A DNA stretch of 64,000 nt from Manduca sexta. Lineage: Eukaryota; Arthropoda; Insecta; Lepidoptera; Sphingidae. The position numbers were made by a program, and so were the translations under genes. The stretch spans positions 14,539,170 through 14,603,169 of the forward strand of contig NC_051134.1 in the NCBI RefSeq assembly GCF_014839805.1, read 5' to 3'. Shown one piece after another: positions 46,716 to 57,700 of the stretch. The notes beneath the pieces are model-generated. The model worked only from the letters and a program-made list of their open reading frames with translations, was not told where the DNA came from and made no database searches. Positions within the stretch are counted from its first letter, which is position 1, and every line of letters begins with the position of its first letter.

Positions 46716-48395
46716 CTACTGAGAGGGATTAGGCCTTGGTCCACCACGCTGGCCTAGTGCGGATTGGTAGACTTCGCATACCCTCGAAAATTCCTATAGA
46801 GAACTTCTCAGGTATGCAGGTTTCCTCACGATGTTTTCCTTCACCGTAAATGCAAGCGATAATTCACAAAGAATACACACATAATTTTTTAGAAAAATCA
46901 GAGGTGTGTGCCCTTGGGATTTGAACCTGTGGACACTCGTCTCGGCAGACCGTTCCACAACCAACTAGGCTATCGCCGGTCATGAAACTCATAATACTAA
47001 CTTATTACAATACGTTACATAGCTTATATACTAAGTACACACACTACATAGTCCATTGAAATGTTTCATTTTTTAGGCCTTACCTTGCGTTTTTTAGAGG
47101 ACGCAATTTTATTTTTTTGAAGTGTAGGGGGGGTCAGTGTAAAACTAAAACCAAGTTTGTGGGGTCGCTACCCTTGTCCCACGGCCGCCATCTTGAAGAT
47201 AGGGGTTGAAATGGTTTTACGATATATCTCTTAAACTATTTATCTGACAAAAAAATTACAAACATTTTTGTTGCAAATTAAATTCTCTACAACTTTGGTC
47301 CAGTAACTATTGACGTAGAACTATAAAAAAAAAACTTATACGCGAAAATGTTAAGAAATTCAATGTTAAGCAATGTCCATTGCAACGTCATCAGAACGTG
47401 TGTTTATAAGGTTCATAATACTATTTTTTGTACTCTCATTACGTACAACACAAACCCGCGGTTGTCTGCTTGTACGCGAATTACTTGGATCCTGAATCGA
47501 TTTGGCACAGATGAAGCAATTGTTCACAAAAACAAATTTTTACGAACTGTTTCGGAAGTTACTGTACATATTGCGTGTTATTGTTATTACGTGGACAATC
47601 GAACCGATAATGTTATTCGTCGTCGCAGCAGCAGCTCCAGTAGTTTAACTTTATCGTCAGTTTCAGAAGTTCCAGAGCCAGACTTTGATTTTACATCATT
47701 TTGATAGACACAGATGAAGCAATTGTTCACCTACTGTGCTTTTCATAGCAATTTGATACGTACTATTGTATATTATTTTTGTTCTCCATTCGTTAAATAT
47801 TACAGTGCCTAACTGTATGGCAAAAATCAAGCTATTTAAATTTGTATTACAATATGCGTGTACGTACGGTTTTTGCCAAGAAATATTTTTTTTGAATTGT
47901 AGTTTATGCAAACTTTGTGTTGATTTTTTTTCCTCGAGTGTGAAGTGTAAACCAGTGCATTCCATGACTGAAAGAAGGAAATTGAGACACTTAATAATAC
48001 GCTAATTACTACTTTAAGCTAACTGGTTGCAATATTAGAAGTTCCCGCCAAAAATTCTCGTTAATTAACAGCGACCGCTAAATAAAATTAAGACTCATGA
48101 CTTGCCTGATTGGCTGACACCTGCACAGAGAATCTAACCACTACGTTAACACCTGCATTTGACACATTGACATTATGTCACTTTTGGTTTTAAGTTTCGT
48201 GTTATCAGAAAATCATTTTTATCAAAAACTTCTTATCAATTTGGAAATAACTTCGTGATTTAAGTAACACCTTAAATAAAACAATAAATTTCTAAAGTGG
48301 TTGAATTTAGTGTTATAACTAGATTCGAAAGAACTTAGTCGGTACTATTAATATTTTTTTATTCTTAATATAAAACACAAAAAGCGTAATAAAAA

Positions 48396-49539
48396 ATGTT
48401 TGCATTACGAGCAGTAATAAAATATCGACATACAAGTGTAAAAATATTGAATTCTGCACGGCAAGGTTTACATACAAGTATTCTTGGTTTTTATTTATTT
48501 AATTGTTCGTGTCACTACTTATAGGTATTAACATATAAGCTTTGTTCCTAAAAACATCTGTCTTTTAATCCATTGTTATAATTATGTGTTGTAAAACAGT
48601 GATGAAATTGCACCTTACTACATTACAGCTGCATTATATGTAAAAAAAAAAACATAGCATTTTACTTTATACAGTGTGTATTACATTTTAGATTACCATT
48701 TACCTCAAGTGTTAAAAGCAAGATTCTTAAGTTCTGAAAAGAAAAATAAGATAATGGTGGATCCAAAAGAGTGGTCAGTTATGATGACATGTTGAAAGTG
48801 ATACACCAGCCAGAAAAGGTGATCATTGACGTCCGCAATCCAGATGAAGTGCATAACACAGGGAAGATACCTTCCAGCATCAACATTCCATGTAATTCAT
48901 GCTGTACTTAAATCTGTAAAACAAAATCTAATAGAAAGTTTTAAACTCTTAATAATTATATCAATATTAAGCTCTAAATTTATTGTTTAAACCATCATTT
49001 CCTTTTGATGCTAGTAATTGTAAAAACTTTTCAGTGGGAAATGTTCAAAATGTATTGGCATCCATGTCTGAAGAGGAATTCAAACGTCAATATCAACGAA
49101 GCAAGCCATCATCATCTGATGAGCTGATCTTCTATTGTCAGTCAGGTAGAAGATCTTCAGAAGCTCTGGATAAAGCTCTAAAACTTGGATATTCTAAGTA
49201 TGACATTTTAACATATTTTTTTCCATTTAATTGATAACCTACTTAAGTAAACAATAAAAAAATAAATAATGTTATGAGCACACAACATTAATGTTTTATA
49301 TTGAGTAACAGAAACTAAAATTATAGTTTTGATAAATGAATTGTTAACCATATTAATAATATATTAGGAACTATTCTGTGATAATTTATACAATGCAAAA
49401 TCATTAAAAATAGGTTTTTTAATAACCCCATAATTTTATTTCCTTCTTAGATCAATTTATTTTGAAGTTCTTTTTTTATCTCTACAGTTCTAAGACATAC
49501 TTGGGAAGTTGGAATGATTGGTCCAGTCGCCAGAAGTGA
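48396..49539 (+). CDS. Single-domain rhodanese (thiosulfate sulfurtransferase-like), paralogue A
   Basis: Sulfur-transfer protein of the small rhodanese type. Exons 48396-48465, 48692-48891, 49035-49197 and 49488-49539 (phases 1, 1, 2). The N terminus MFALRAVIKYRHTSVKILNS is basic and amphipathic, so mitochondrial import is likely. The rhodanese fold is shown by VIIDVRNPDEVHNTGKIPSS and INIP, the catalytic loop CQSGRRS, and the ending YLGSWNDWSSRQK. Exon 2 needs one more base (201 rather than 200). The two frames switch between 48750 and 48776, best at the AAAA run 48765-48768. With it the product is 161 residues. Probably an assembly indel; a decayed copy is the alternative. Confidence 0.85.
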
Positions 49540-50534
49540 TTATCATCACACTGTCTACATGTGGTGTTAGTTGCACTGTGATGTATGATATATTTTGCAT
49601 AATATTTAATTAAGGTTGCGGTATCTGTTTTACTTTAAAGGGATGTCTGCACAATAAAATTGTGTTTTTAATATATTTTTTTTATTATAGTCATGTTTCC
49701 ATTATGCAACATGTGTTTAAAAAATCTCTAATTAGAACTTGTTTTTGGTATAACATACCCTTAAATATGAAATAATGCAAAAATGCAAACACTGGAAACT
49801 ACTCTGTACTTATGGAATTTATTCAGTATAATAATGGTTAAATGGGTTTCCAGTAATCATTATTATACCATAAATTCCATGAATTCAGGGTAGTTTCTAT
49901 TTGATTCTTACATTTGTTCAATTTGTTGTTCCAAGAGACCAATTCTTATTTAAACCCAATTTTTTTTCCCTGCAAATTACATACAATATTTCAGGATGTA
50001 AATAAAATATAATTGCAATGCAATAAATAATTTACTGACTTTAAACAAACCATTAAATGAACACAATATCTAAAAACAGTTACATGCTATTATTTTATCT
50101 CTGTTATCAGTGAGAATTTAAGACCGCAAAGGTTGTCACCCCACCACAGCCTGGTGAAGTTTTATTATCTATTTAACAATATATAAAATAAATGTTATAG
50201 TTTAACAATTGTAAGAAATTCTATAATAAAATCATTTTCCATAAAAAGCATATTGCACAATATAGTGTGTAATATACCTAATAATCAATATAGTTTTCAT
50301 ACATTATTGATTTACAATAACAGTTATTTTGAGAGTACAATATATACCTGTAACCTACCTAAATGATTTTGACTACTTGGTTCAGAATATTTAAAAAGAA
50401 TCATATAGACAATTAACTATAATTTTATAACTGTGTAAAAAGTATGTTTAAGTACATACATCAAAATCAGTTTATATAGCTTTAAATAAACAATGGAGTA
50501 TAAATTAGGTAATTTGTCACTACAATAGACATAA
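49540..50534. other. Gap between the two rhodanese genes, with a foldback
   Basis: Contains the probable 3' UTRs of the two convergent genes and an imperfect inverted repeat (arms 49795-49836 and 49858-49897, CATGGAATTTATGGTATAAT-like). No gene seen. Confidence 0.6.
49795..49897. repeat. Foldback repeat
   Basis: Arms of about 40 bases with a handful of mismatches around a 21-base loop. Probably a small MITE. Confidence 0.75.
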
Positions 50535-52161
50535 TTACTGCTTGCTTGCCCATTCTGTCCAACTGCCAAGGTAATTCTTCACACTGTTGAATAAAAATGG
50601 ATTGTTAAATATTTATTGTTTCCTAAATATTTTATTATAGTTAATATAAGATATGGTATTTCATTGTTATTGAAAAGTATTTTTTGTTCTAATCTAAAAA
50701 GATATTTTTAGATCTGAGTTAAAATAATTTAAGATACAGATTGTAAGTAATGGAATGATATTTTAAATGCCAAAGGTTGCAAAAATGTTTGTTACAAGTA
50801 AATGCAGAAACAATTAAATGGATTTCAATTAGCACAATTTGCTTCCATGGGAAATTATGGAATTATGTAAACGTCCAACTGGACCCGGCCGGATTAATGA
50901 AAATCCATCCTTCCGTTGAGTCGAGTAAATATAATCTGCTCAGGTATTTGTATTATGTTTAAGTGCACATAAAATATTTTTAAGGTAGTGCCTAATCTTA
51001 CTTGAATTTTATTAGCTTACCAAGCTATTTAATATTATACATAAATTGCAAAATCATGTCTATATATTTTTTTAAATCTTTGAATAAATAAATATTCAGT
51101 TTTTACAACTATAGTAGACAAATGGTAATCTAACAAACTTGCAAGACAGTGTGGGGTTATCGACTTTATCAAACTATATGGAGCTGCTAAAACCTATTGT
51201 AGTCCAGAATTTTTATTTATAAAAATAACATTTAACAAGTACAGTAAGTAAGATTATCTGTATTATACCTATATGTAGATAAAGCCTGTCACAGACTTGG
51301 TGGATTACTGGAGGCAGAAGATTATTCAGGAGCCAGATATCATGAGTCCACTATACTTGCTCTCAGTTCATAATATTACTTACTTTTTGTATCCAGCTTT
51401 GATGGCTTCCCGCTGAGCTTTTCCAGATCTCTTGCCAATCATGCAGTAAAAAATAACTTCTGAATTTTCTTTTGGTTTTGGCCTATTATAGATATTTTGA
51501 AATTCCTTTTCTGACATGCTGGTGAAGACTGATGATACACTACCCACTACAACAAAGGATAGTGTTGATGTTCAGAATATTATAGGAGTAGTTACTTTGG
51601 TGAAAAGTTATTTAAATTCATATATTCCTCTGAACAGTTGTTCAAGTTGCAAAGGTCCCGCTAAACTATTTTAAAATGCAGCTTTTTGATATTAAAAATT
51701 GGCACTGCAAAAACAAATCTCAACTTTATAAATCTAACAGATTGTCTTATGATTAGCTAATTCTGTGGGTTTAAATACTTACACGGAATATTAATGCTGT
51801 TCGGGATCTTTCCGTGTTCTTTGATTTCATCTGGTTCTCTCACATCTATGATCAACACGTCATTGTTAGTCGTCGCCTTCTTAACATAATCGTAGTCTGC
51901 TGTCATCACTTCGGACGTAGCTTCTTGAGAATAAAACCGCGGTACCAGAACATTGGGAACTTTTTTGCACAAAGCGATATCTGTAATAACATAAAATCGT
52001 GATATGATAAACACAGACGTAATATGAAACATGATAAAAAAAAACACTTTACACTCACGAGGTAATGAAACTTGTTGGGCTTGTGCATTTAAAACTCGCG
52101 CCGCTTTAATTATTTCTGGCGCTAAAGGAATAACTCGACTGAAAAGACTTCGTGCAAACAT
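50535..52161 (-). CDS. Single-domain rhodanese, paralogue B
   Basis: Exons 52059-52161, 51783-51980, 51384-51546 and 50535-50583 on the minus strand (phases 1, 1, 2) give 170 residues with an intact frame. The start MFARSLFSRVIPLAPEIIKA is a clear mitochondrial presequence. The domain shows VLIIDVREPDEIKEHGKIPN and SINIP, the catalytic loop CMIGKRS, and the tail NYLGSWTEWASKQ. Intron positions and phases equal those of the plus-strand gene, and both third exons are 163 nt, so they are tail-to-tail duplicates. The active loop differs (CMIGKRS against CQSGRRS), which may change substrate preference. Confidence 0.92.
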
Positions 52162-52397
52162 TTTTATATAAATATATTTAATGGTCGTAGATTTAAGAAA
52201 ATACAGCACAATAATTAGCAACAGAATAATATTTTGAAGACCGTTCAGTTCCTATGTCTTCAATACAATAAATTAATAAAAGCTGATATGAAAATAAACG
52301 GTGAACAACTAAAAATACCAAAGACAATTTACAAATGACAATCAAAATGACAATAACTCAATGACACAATGTGACATCAACATGCTAATCAGAGACA

Positions 52398-52833
52398 TGT
52401 TTTTTTTTTTTTATTTTGATTTTCCCTTTATTATTGGGAAGGCAAAGGGTTCTAGCCCATACGGCCTCGTCATGAATAGTGCTTTCAATGAGATTCAGTA
52501 AAAGGCCTAAGCCAAGTCTTCATACTATTCCCTAGTTAATGTTATTTTAAATAGGGCCAAAGCCAAGTCTTCATATTATATCCTTGTTAATATTATATAA
52601 ATAAGGCCAAAGCCAAGTCATAAGTTTATTCTCTTCATTTTTCCTTATATATCAATTACTGTATTGCTGATATACTCATAAATTGCTTGGTACGTCTCCG
52701 TTTGTTTTAGTATTTCTACTATAGAGCGCGGGACAAGCTCAGATTTGCAGTAGATGTTAATTAATTTCTCAATATATATGAATCTTTGTATGCTAAAGGC
52801 AGGGCACTCAAACATTATGTGATTAAAATTGCC
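52398..52833 (-). mobile_element. 5'-truncated non-LTR retrotransposon
   Basis: The minus strand encodes the C-terminal end of a LINE ORF2 (zinc-knuckle-like segment HIMFECPAFSIQR, coding to about 52648), followed by a 3' UTR with three related phrases (GCCAAGTC near 52514, 52570 and 52612) and a poly(A) seen as T-run at 52399-52413. The flanking duplication AATCAGAGACA lies at 52387-52397 and 52834-52844. Truncated during insertion; no longer coding. Confidence 0.75.
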
Positions 52834-53696
52834 AATCAGAGACACATAAACCAATCCAACTTCCAAGTGCCATACAGGGGATGGACACTCTGTTATATAG
52901 AGTTTAGTTTTAGTTTAGTACAAAACTTTAGTATCATATAGTACCAACATAATAGACCTAAAAATGTAGAAAATATGTTGGCTATCATGATAGCTGACAA
53001 TAAGCCATTATTATTGACGCTAGATTTGTTATTGTTTGATTTTATTCGCTCATTCTTTATAATTGCGATTTTGTTCAACAATAACTTCAGTTTTCTGCCG
53101 AATATATTAAGTTGAGCATGAATCATAGTAATTGTTGATTGGACGGGAAAAGATCATATTATCTTTAAGGATATACTGTTTAATCTCTATATAATATTGG
53201 AAATAAATAACGGAAAATTGGACTGTGATGATTTTTTTAACAAGAGATCTAAACGCTGTATATAATTTATACATAAGAAATTCGCATAAAACTATTGTGC
53301 ATTTTGTAATATTAATTAGTTATTAAATAAAGGGAATTATTTAAAATTATGGACGTTTTACTTTTAATATTCCAAGAAAATCATAACTTATACCTGTGTA
53401 AGCTTTATGGTCAGCTATTTTGTCCATATAAAATTTTATATCATAGTATGGATAGAATAATTATTAACATCCCTAGAGAGGATCAGATTTGTATTAAGTT
53501 GGCAGCCTTATTTTTTATACATAATATTAGTACAAAATCTTACCTAAGCTGAGCTCATATGTGTGCTGGAGCTCAAAATGATTGTACTATGTGCCACTTT
53601 TTTACGTAGTATATTTCTATTTATATGTCTGATTAATCAGAATTTATCAATGACATAGATATTAAATCCCATTGTGTGTAATAAAACCTAAGTTAA

Positions 53697-54055
53697 GGCG
53701 ATACCTCAAGGTCCATTTTCATACATTTTGTTTCGGCTTTAATCTGGGTAACTAAACAAGTATTGGCAAGTAAAGAATTTAAATTCACGTCTAGTTAGTG
53801 ATTAGTTCTCGCAGTTGAAAAAAAAACGTAAAAATAATTAATAATCATGGATATTTCGGCCTTTAAAATTTAATATGACGAAATTTTAAAGGCAGAAATA
53901 TCCATGATTATTAATTATTTTTACATTTTTCTTTCAACTGCGAGAACTAATCACTAACTAGACGTGAATTTAAATTCTTTACTTGCCAATACTTGTTTAG
54001 TTACCCAGATTAAAGCCGAAACAAAATGTATGAAAATGGACCTTGAGGTATCGCC
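53697..54055. mobile_element. Palindromic foldback element flanked by TTAA
   Basis: A 359-bp near-perfect palindrome: arms of about 170 bases start GGCGATACCTCAAGG and meet around 53876. TTAA flanks it at 53693-53696 and 54056-54059, the target duplication of piggyBac-class elements. No transposase is inside. A TTAA-specific MITE is the best reading. Confidence 0.8.
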
Positions 54056-54697
54056 TTAAGGGTGTCCTAGATAAAAAAAAAAATATAGGCACTCCTTTTT
54101 TTACTAACTGTATTTTTGTTGGCAAAAGTATTATATCGATAACAACGTTCCAGCCAAACCCTTTGTCGGCTTCCCTAGAACCTGGCACCTGTAACGATCG
54201 CACCCTTGTGCCACCATAAAGTCAGTACCATTGAACGTAGCGATTTATGAAAACCCGTTTAGTTGTTTTTTTTTTATATATTTCCCAAAATAATGTTCAT
54301 GAAAACGGGTACTTTGTTAAATCATACTGTTTGAGCCATCGATTTTCAGCCAAAGAAAATATTATGTTTCTATTTTTATATATCCATACTAAACTAAAAT
54401 GTGTTCAAAAGTCTGGTATTACTAACTTTGACAACTGACCCCATCTATCAAAAGCTTTTCATTGCTAAATGCGATAAATGATTTCGATTTTATAACAAAA
54501 ATTGTATATTAAGACGATGTGAGTGATATTTTTCTATCGAATGAACAAAAATCATATGAATGTGTTAAAAAAATGTCCCAAACTCATTATAATTTGTGTA
54601 TATTACGTATCGTCGATGTCTTGTATTTCTTGTTGTATTCTATTTCTACTCGTAGATGCTGTGCTAATAAACATGAGTAACTTATTTCACTTCCAGA

Positions 54698-54789
54698 TGC
54701 TTGACGCATAGCGTACAAGAGTAGTGTGTAGTGGTGCAGTGTGAGATGGTTTCTGTTCGGAAATCTGTGAAATCACCTCTGTAGCCAAT
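54698..54789 (+). promoter_or_regulatory. Amot leader exon with two upstream ORFs
   Basis: CTTCCAG at 54691-54697 looks like an acceptor, so the first coding exon probably begins at 54698 with untranslated sequence. Two short upstream frames precede the start: ATGCTTGACGCATAG at 54698, and a 12-codon frame starting at 54746 that stops at 54782-54784, six bases before the main ATG. They could dampen translation. Confidence 0.5.
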
Positions 54790-57700
54790 ATGGGGTCCAT
54801 GCGACCTACGGGAAGGTTTCTTTCATTCGCAAACAACATTCAGAGGACGCAAAAACAAGCTGGTGAGTGGATTGCGTTGATTTACAAACATATTTAGTGA
54901 ATTCCAATGTTATGAGTCATGATTGATGTTGATATTTCGTGTGTCCTTGTTTACGATTGTATACTGAAATTAATTTGAGATGTGTCGTGGTAAGTGAAAT
55001 TGGGCTGTAGGTAATATTTTATTCATTACTCATGAAAAATAACGTCGACTATTCAGCCCTTTACAAAACATGACAAGAGAAAATGGTATTACTCAATAAT
55101 TGTATAGAAATAGTGAATTCAATTCTAGTTAGTTACAAATTGCTGCTTTCGTTACAGATGACATAATTGTTTGCATGAAATAATTTGAATATAAATCCAC
55201 TACAGTTGTATGTTGTGAGTTAATTTTGTGCATGCATATCCAATGTATGTTTCAAATATTCGTCATGAATATTTATAAATTATCATTATTTATTTATTAC
55301 AGTAGTTGGTGTAAGATATATATTTAATGGAAATTGTAAATTTTATGTTAAACTTTTCTATTATTTATGGATTTCATCTACACTTGTCTTGCTTTTATGA
55401 AAAAAAGTATGTACAGTATTTTCTGCATTTATATGTTTTACATGTGTTTCTTCTAAACTGGTAGTTAAATTTAATGTTAAAAGTTGAAAAATAACTAATT
55501 ATATGTAGATGGATCAAGTTCTTTAATGAAATATAAAATCTGTATATCAAATTGAGTAAATTGTTAGTTTACATACTAAACAAATAGAATAGAAATTAAA
55601 AACATATGGTTCTGTTACTCCTTGAATTATAATATGAATAACACACAAATGTAAAAGTGGTGACAAGTAGGGATTTTCCTGGATTTTATTTATGAGTTTA
55701 AGTATACTTTTTAGTCTATGTAGCTATATCTATTATATATGATATTTTTTTATAAATTACATTTAACTTTTATTTCTAAAATAAGGTTTTGACATTGATT
55801 ATTTTGTCTACTAATTTGATCTTAAATTATTTTATCTGCAACTAGGTTAATAAAAATGCAGACTAATAAAGTTTATTGGAATGGGATTAATTATTTACTA
55901 GTATTATACATTGGGGGCCTGTTTCGTTACTTCTGAGTAAATACTACTCATCACATAAATGTCTAAGCCAACTAAAAAAAAATTACTTGATACTTGTTAA
56001 AAGGCACTAATAGGATATTTGACTATGTTTGTTTTGGGCATTTTTTAATATGTAACAGCAATTAGTATGAAAAAGAAATCCTTCTGTAAAACTGCATTAA
56101 AATTCGATAAGAAATAAGGCAGTAATTAAAATTTCAAATGTAATGCCTGTTGATGTCACATGCAATTATTTCGTCTCTTTCCTGTTATGTGATACTTACC
56201 TCTACTACCAAATTTCGATGGCTTATAACTTGTGGATTTTTCATCAGATCTCAGTGATTTCATCTGTTTTAGAATTTATACAACATAAATATTTAAAGTA
56301 ATAAGGAGAGAAATAAAAGAGCAAGATGAGTAATGGTATATTGATATACTAAGATATATGACATTTAAGCATTATATTTATTTAAGGGAATCATACATTC
56401 ATAATTTAGGAGGTGGGCTGACCAAGAAGGCTGTAAAGTCTTAAAAATGTCGGGAGAAAACTATAATGTAGAAATCATGATAAAATCCACAAAATAGTTG
56501 TATTTCAATGTCTAACATTCGCATAAAAATAAGAAAAAATATTTTTTGCTGAAACTAATGTATTTTGTATGATGAGTAGGATACATGTTTATTTATCTGT
56601 TGTTTTAAAAATGCAGTACTTATAGCATTTCTAACCATATAGTAAAATTAGGTATAGTATATTAATTAAATATACTAATATCAGTTACCTTATAACCATT
56701 TCATATGTAATGTTTATATATTGTAGTACAGTATATATGTGTATTATTTAATTATGATAGTAAAAAAATTGTCATAGTGCCAACTGGATTTCCGCAAAGT
56801 TTGTCGGGTAGTGAAACGGATGTGTCAACATCAAACGAAAACTTATCGAGGGAGGAGCGTTATGTCGTACGACACACTACAAGGGTTGAGCCACAGGGCC
56901 AAGAGAACCAGAGCCAATCCAACAATAATAACAACCGGAACTCCTTGAAGGTTAGCCTTTACCCAGATAAATTAAATCCTTTTATTAGTATATTATCAAG
57001 TTTTTATTTATTTTTACATTATACTCATTTAGTATTCTATTATAAGTTACCTCAGGGTGTGTAAATTGCATTATTCTTGTCTCATATTGTAGGAAAGTGT
57101 AACAGGCAGCAATCGCAACTCGTTAAAAGACTCTGTTGGTGGTAGTAACAGCAACAGAAGCTCTCTAGATGTTTCGTCATCGTCATACAACACGCTTATC
57201 ATACACAGTCAAGATGACTCGTGGTCCACACGACCGACGCCCATTCGGTAAGCAATCCTCTTAGTTTTCACTATCATATATTTAAACAGGTTTATCAAAT
57301 ATTCAAATATAAACTCTCTATGCAGACAAGCTCTCAATGATAAGCAGTTGGTATGCAATTATATTTGTTTAATTGATATGAATTAATGTTTTGAAGGTTT
57401 ACCTATTGAACTTTTATAAATCTATATAACCACAATACGTGTTTGATTAAATTCCGTTGTAACTTATAAGGAAAATATCGTAAATTGTTGTTTGAACTGA
57501 TTGTAGCAATCGCATATTTGCAAAATTAGTCAGCATATTATCTTGTAGGACTTGTAATTGTCTTGTTGATGTTTATACACTCATATAAAGCCAAAAGCAT
57601 CATCAAAAAGATATCTTAAATAAAAATACGCATCAGGAAAGTGTATTTTTTACATTATAGTAGTAAGGTAAATAAGTATCCGGTGGTCACCGTCGACCAC

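Larger units (their letters stand above)
45728..46980 (-). mobile_element. Outer SINE, interrupted by a hAT-like MITE
   Basis: The tRNA-like head is at the right end on the minus strand (GATAGCCTAGTTGGTTGTGG region, with a GGTTCAAATCCC-type B box). A perfect 16-bp target duplication, CATGAAACTCATAATA, flanks it at 45712-45727 and 46981-46996. The body is split after CTACTGAG at 45789 by the MITE 45790-46715 and resumes at about 46716. Confidence 0.85.
42192..48395. other. Gene-free interval rich in mobile elements
   Basis: Between Prx4 and the first rhodanese gene I find no host gene. It contains a foldback (43446-43535), a SINE piece (about 44015-44205), a dispersed repeat (about 45148-45445), the three-level nest (45728-46980) and an unplaced repeat-like stretch (about 47060-47340). 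Small frames at 47348-47704 and 47766-48005 have no motif. Confidence 0.6.
52845..54789. other. Intergenic between rhodanese B and Amot
   Basis: AT-rich, with the palindromic TTAA element at 53697-54055 as its only clear feature. Frames at 52893-53126, 53349-53552 and 54247-54438 have no motif. Confidence 0.5.

Noticed and set aside
47348..47704. 118-codon plus-strand frame
   Set aside because: No motif, AT-rich repeat surroundings, no start context or splice partner.
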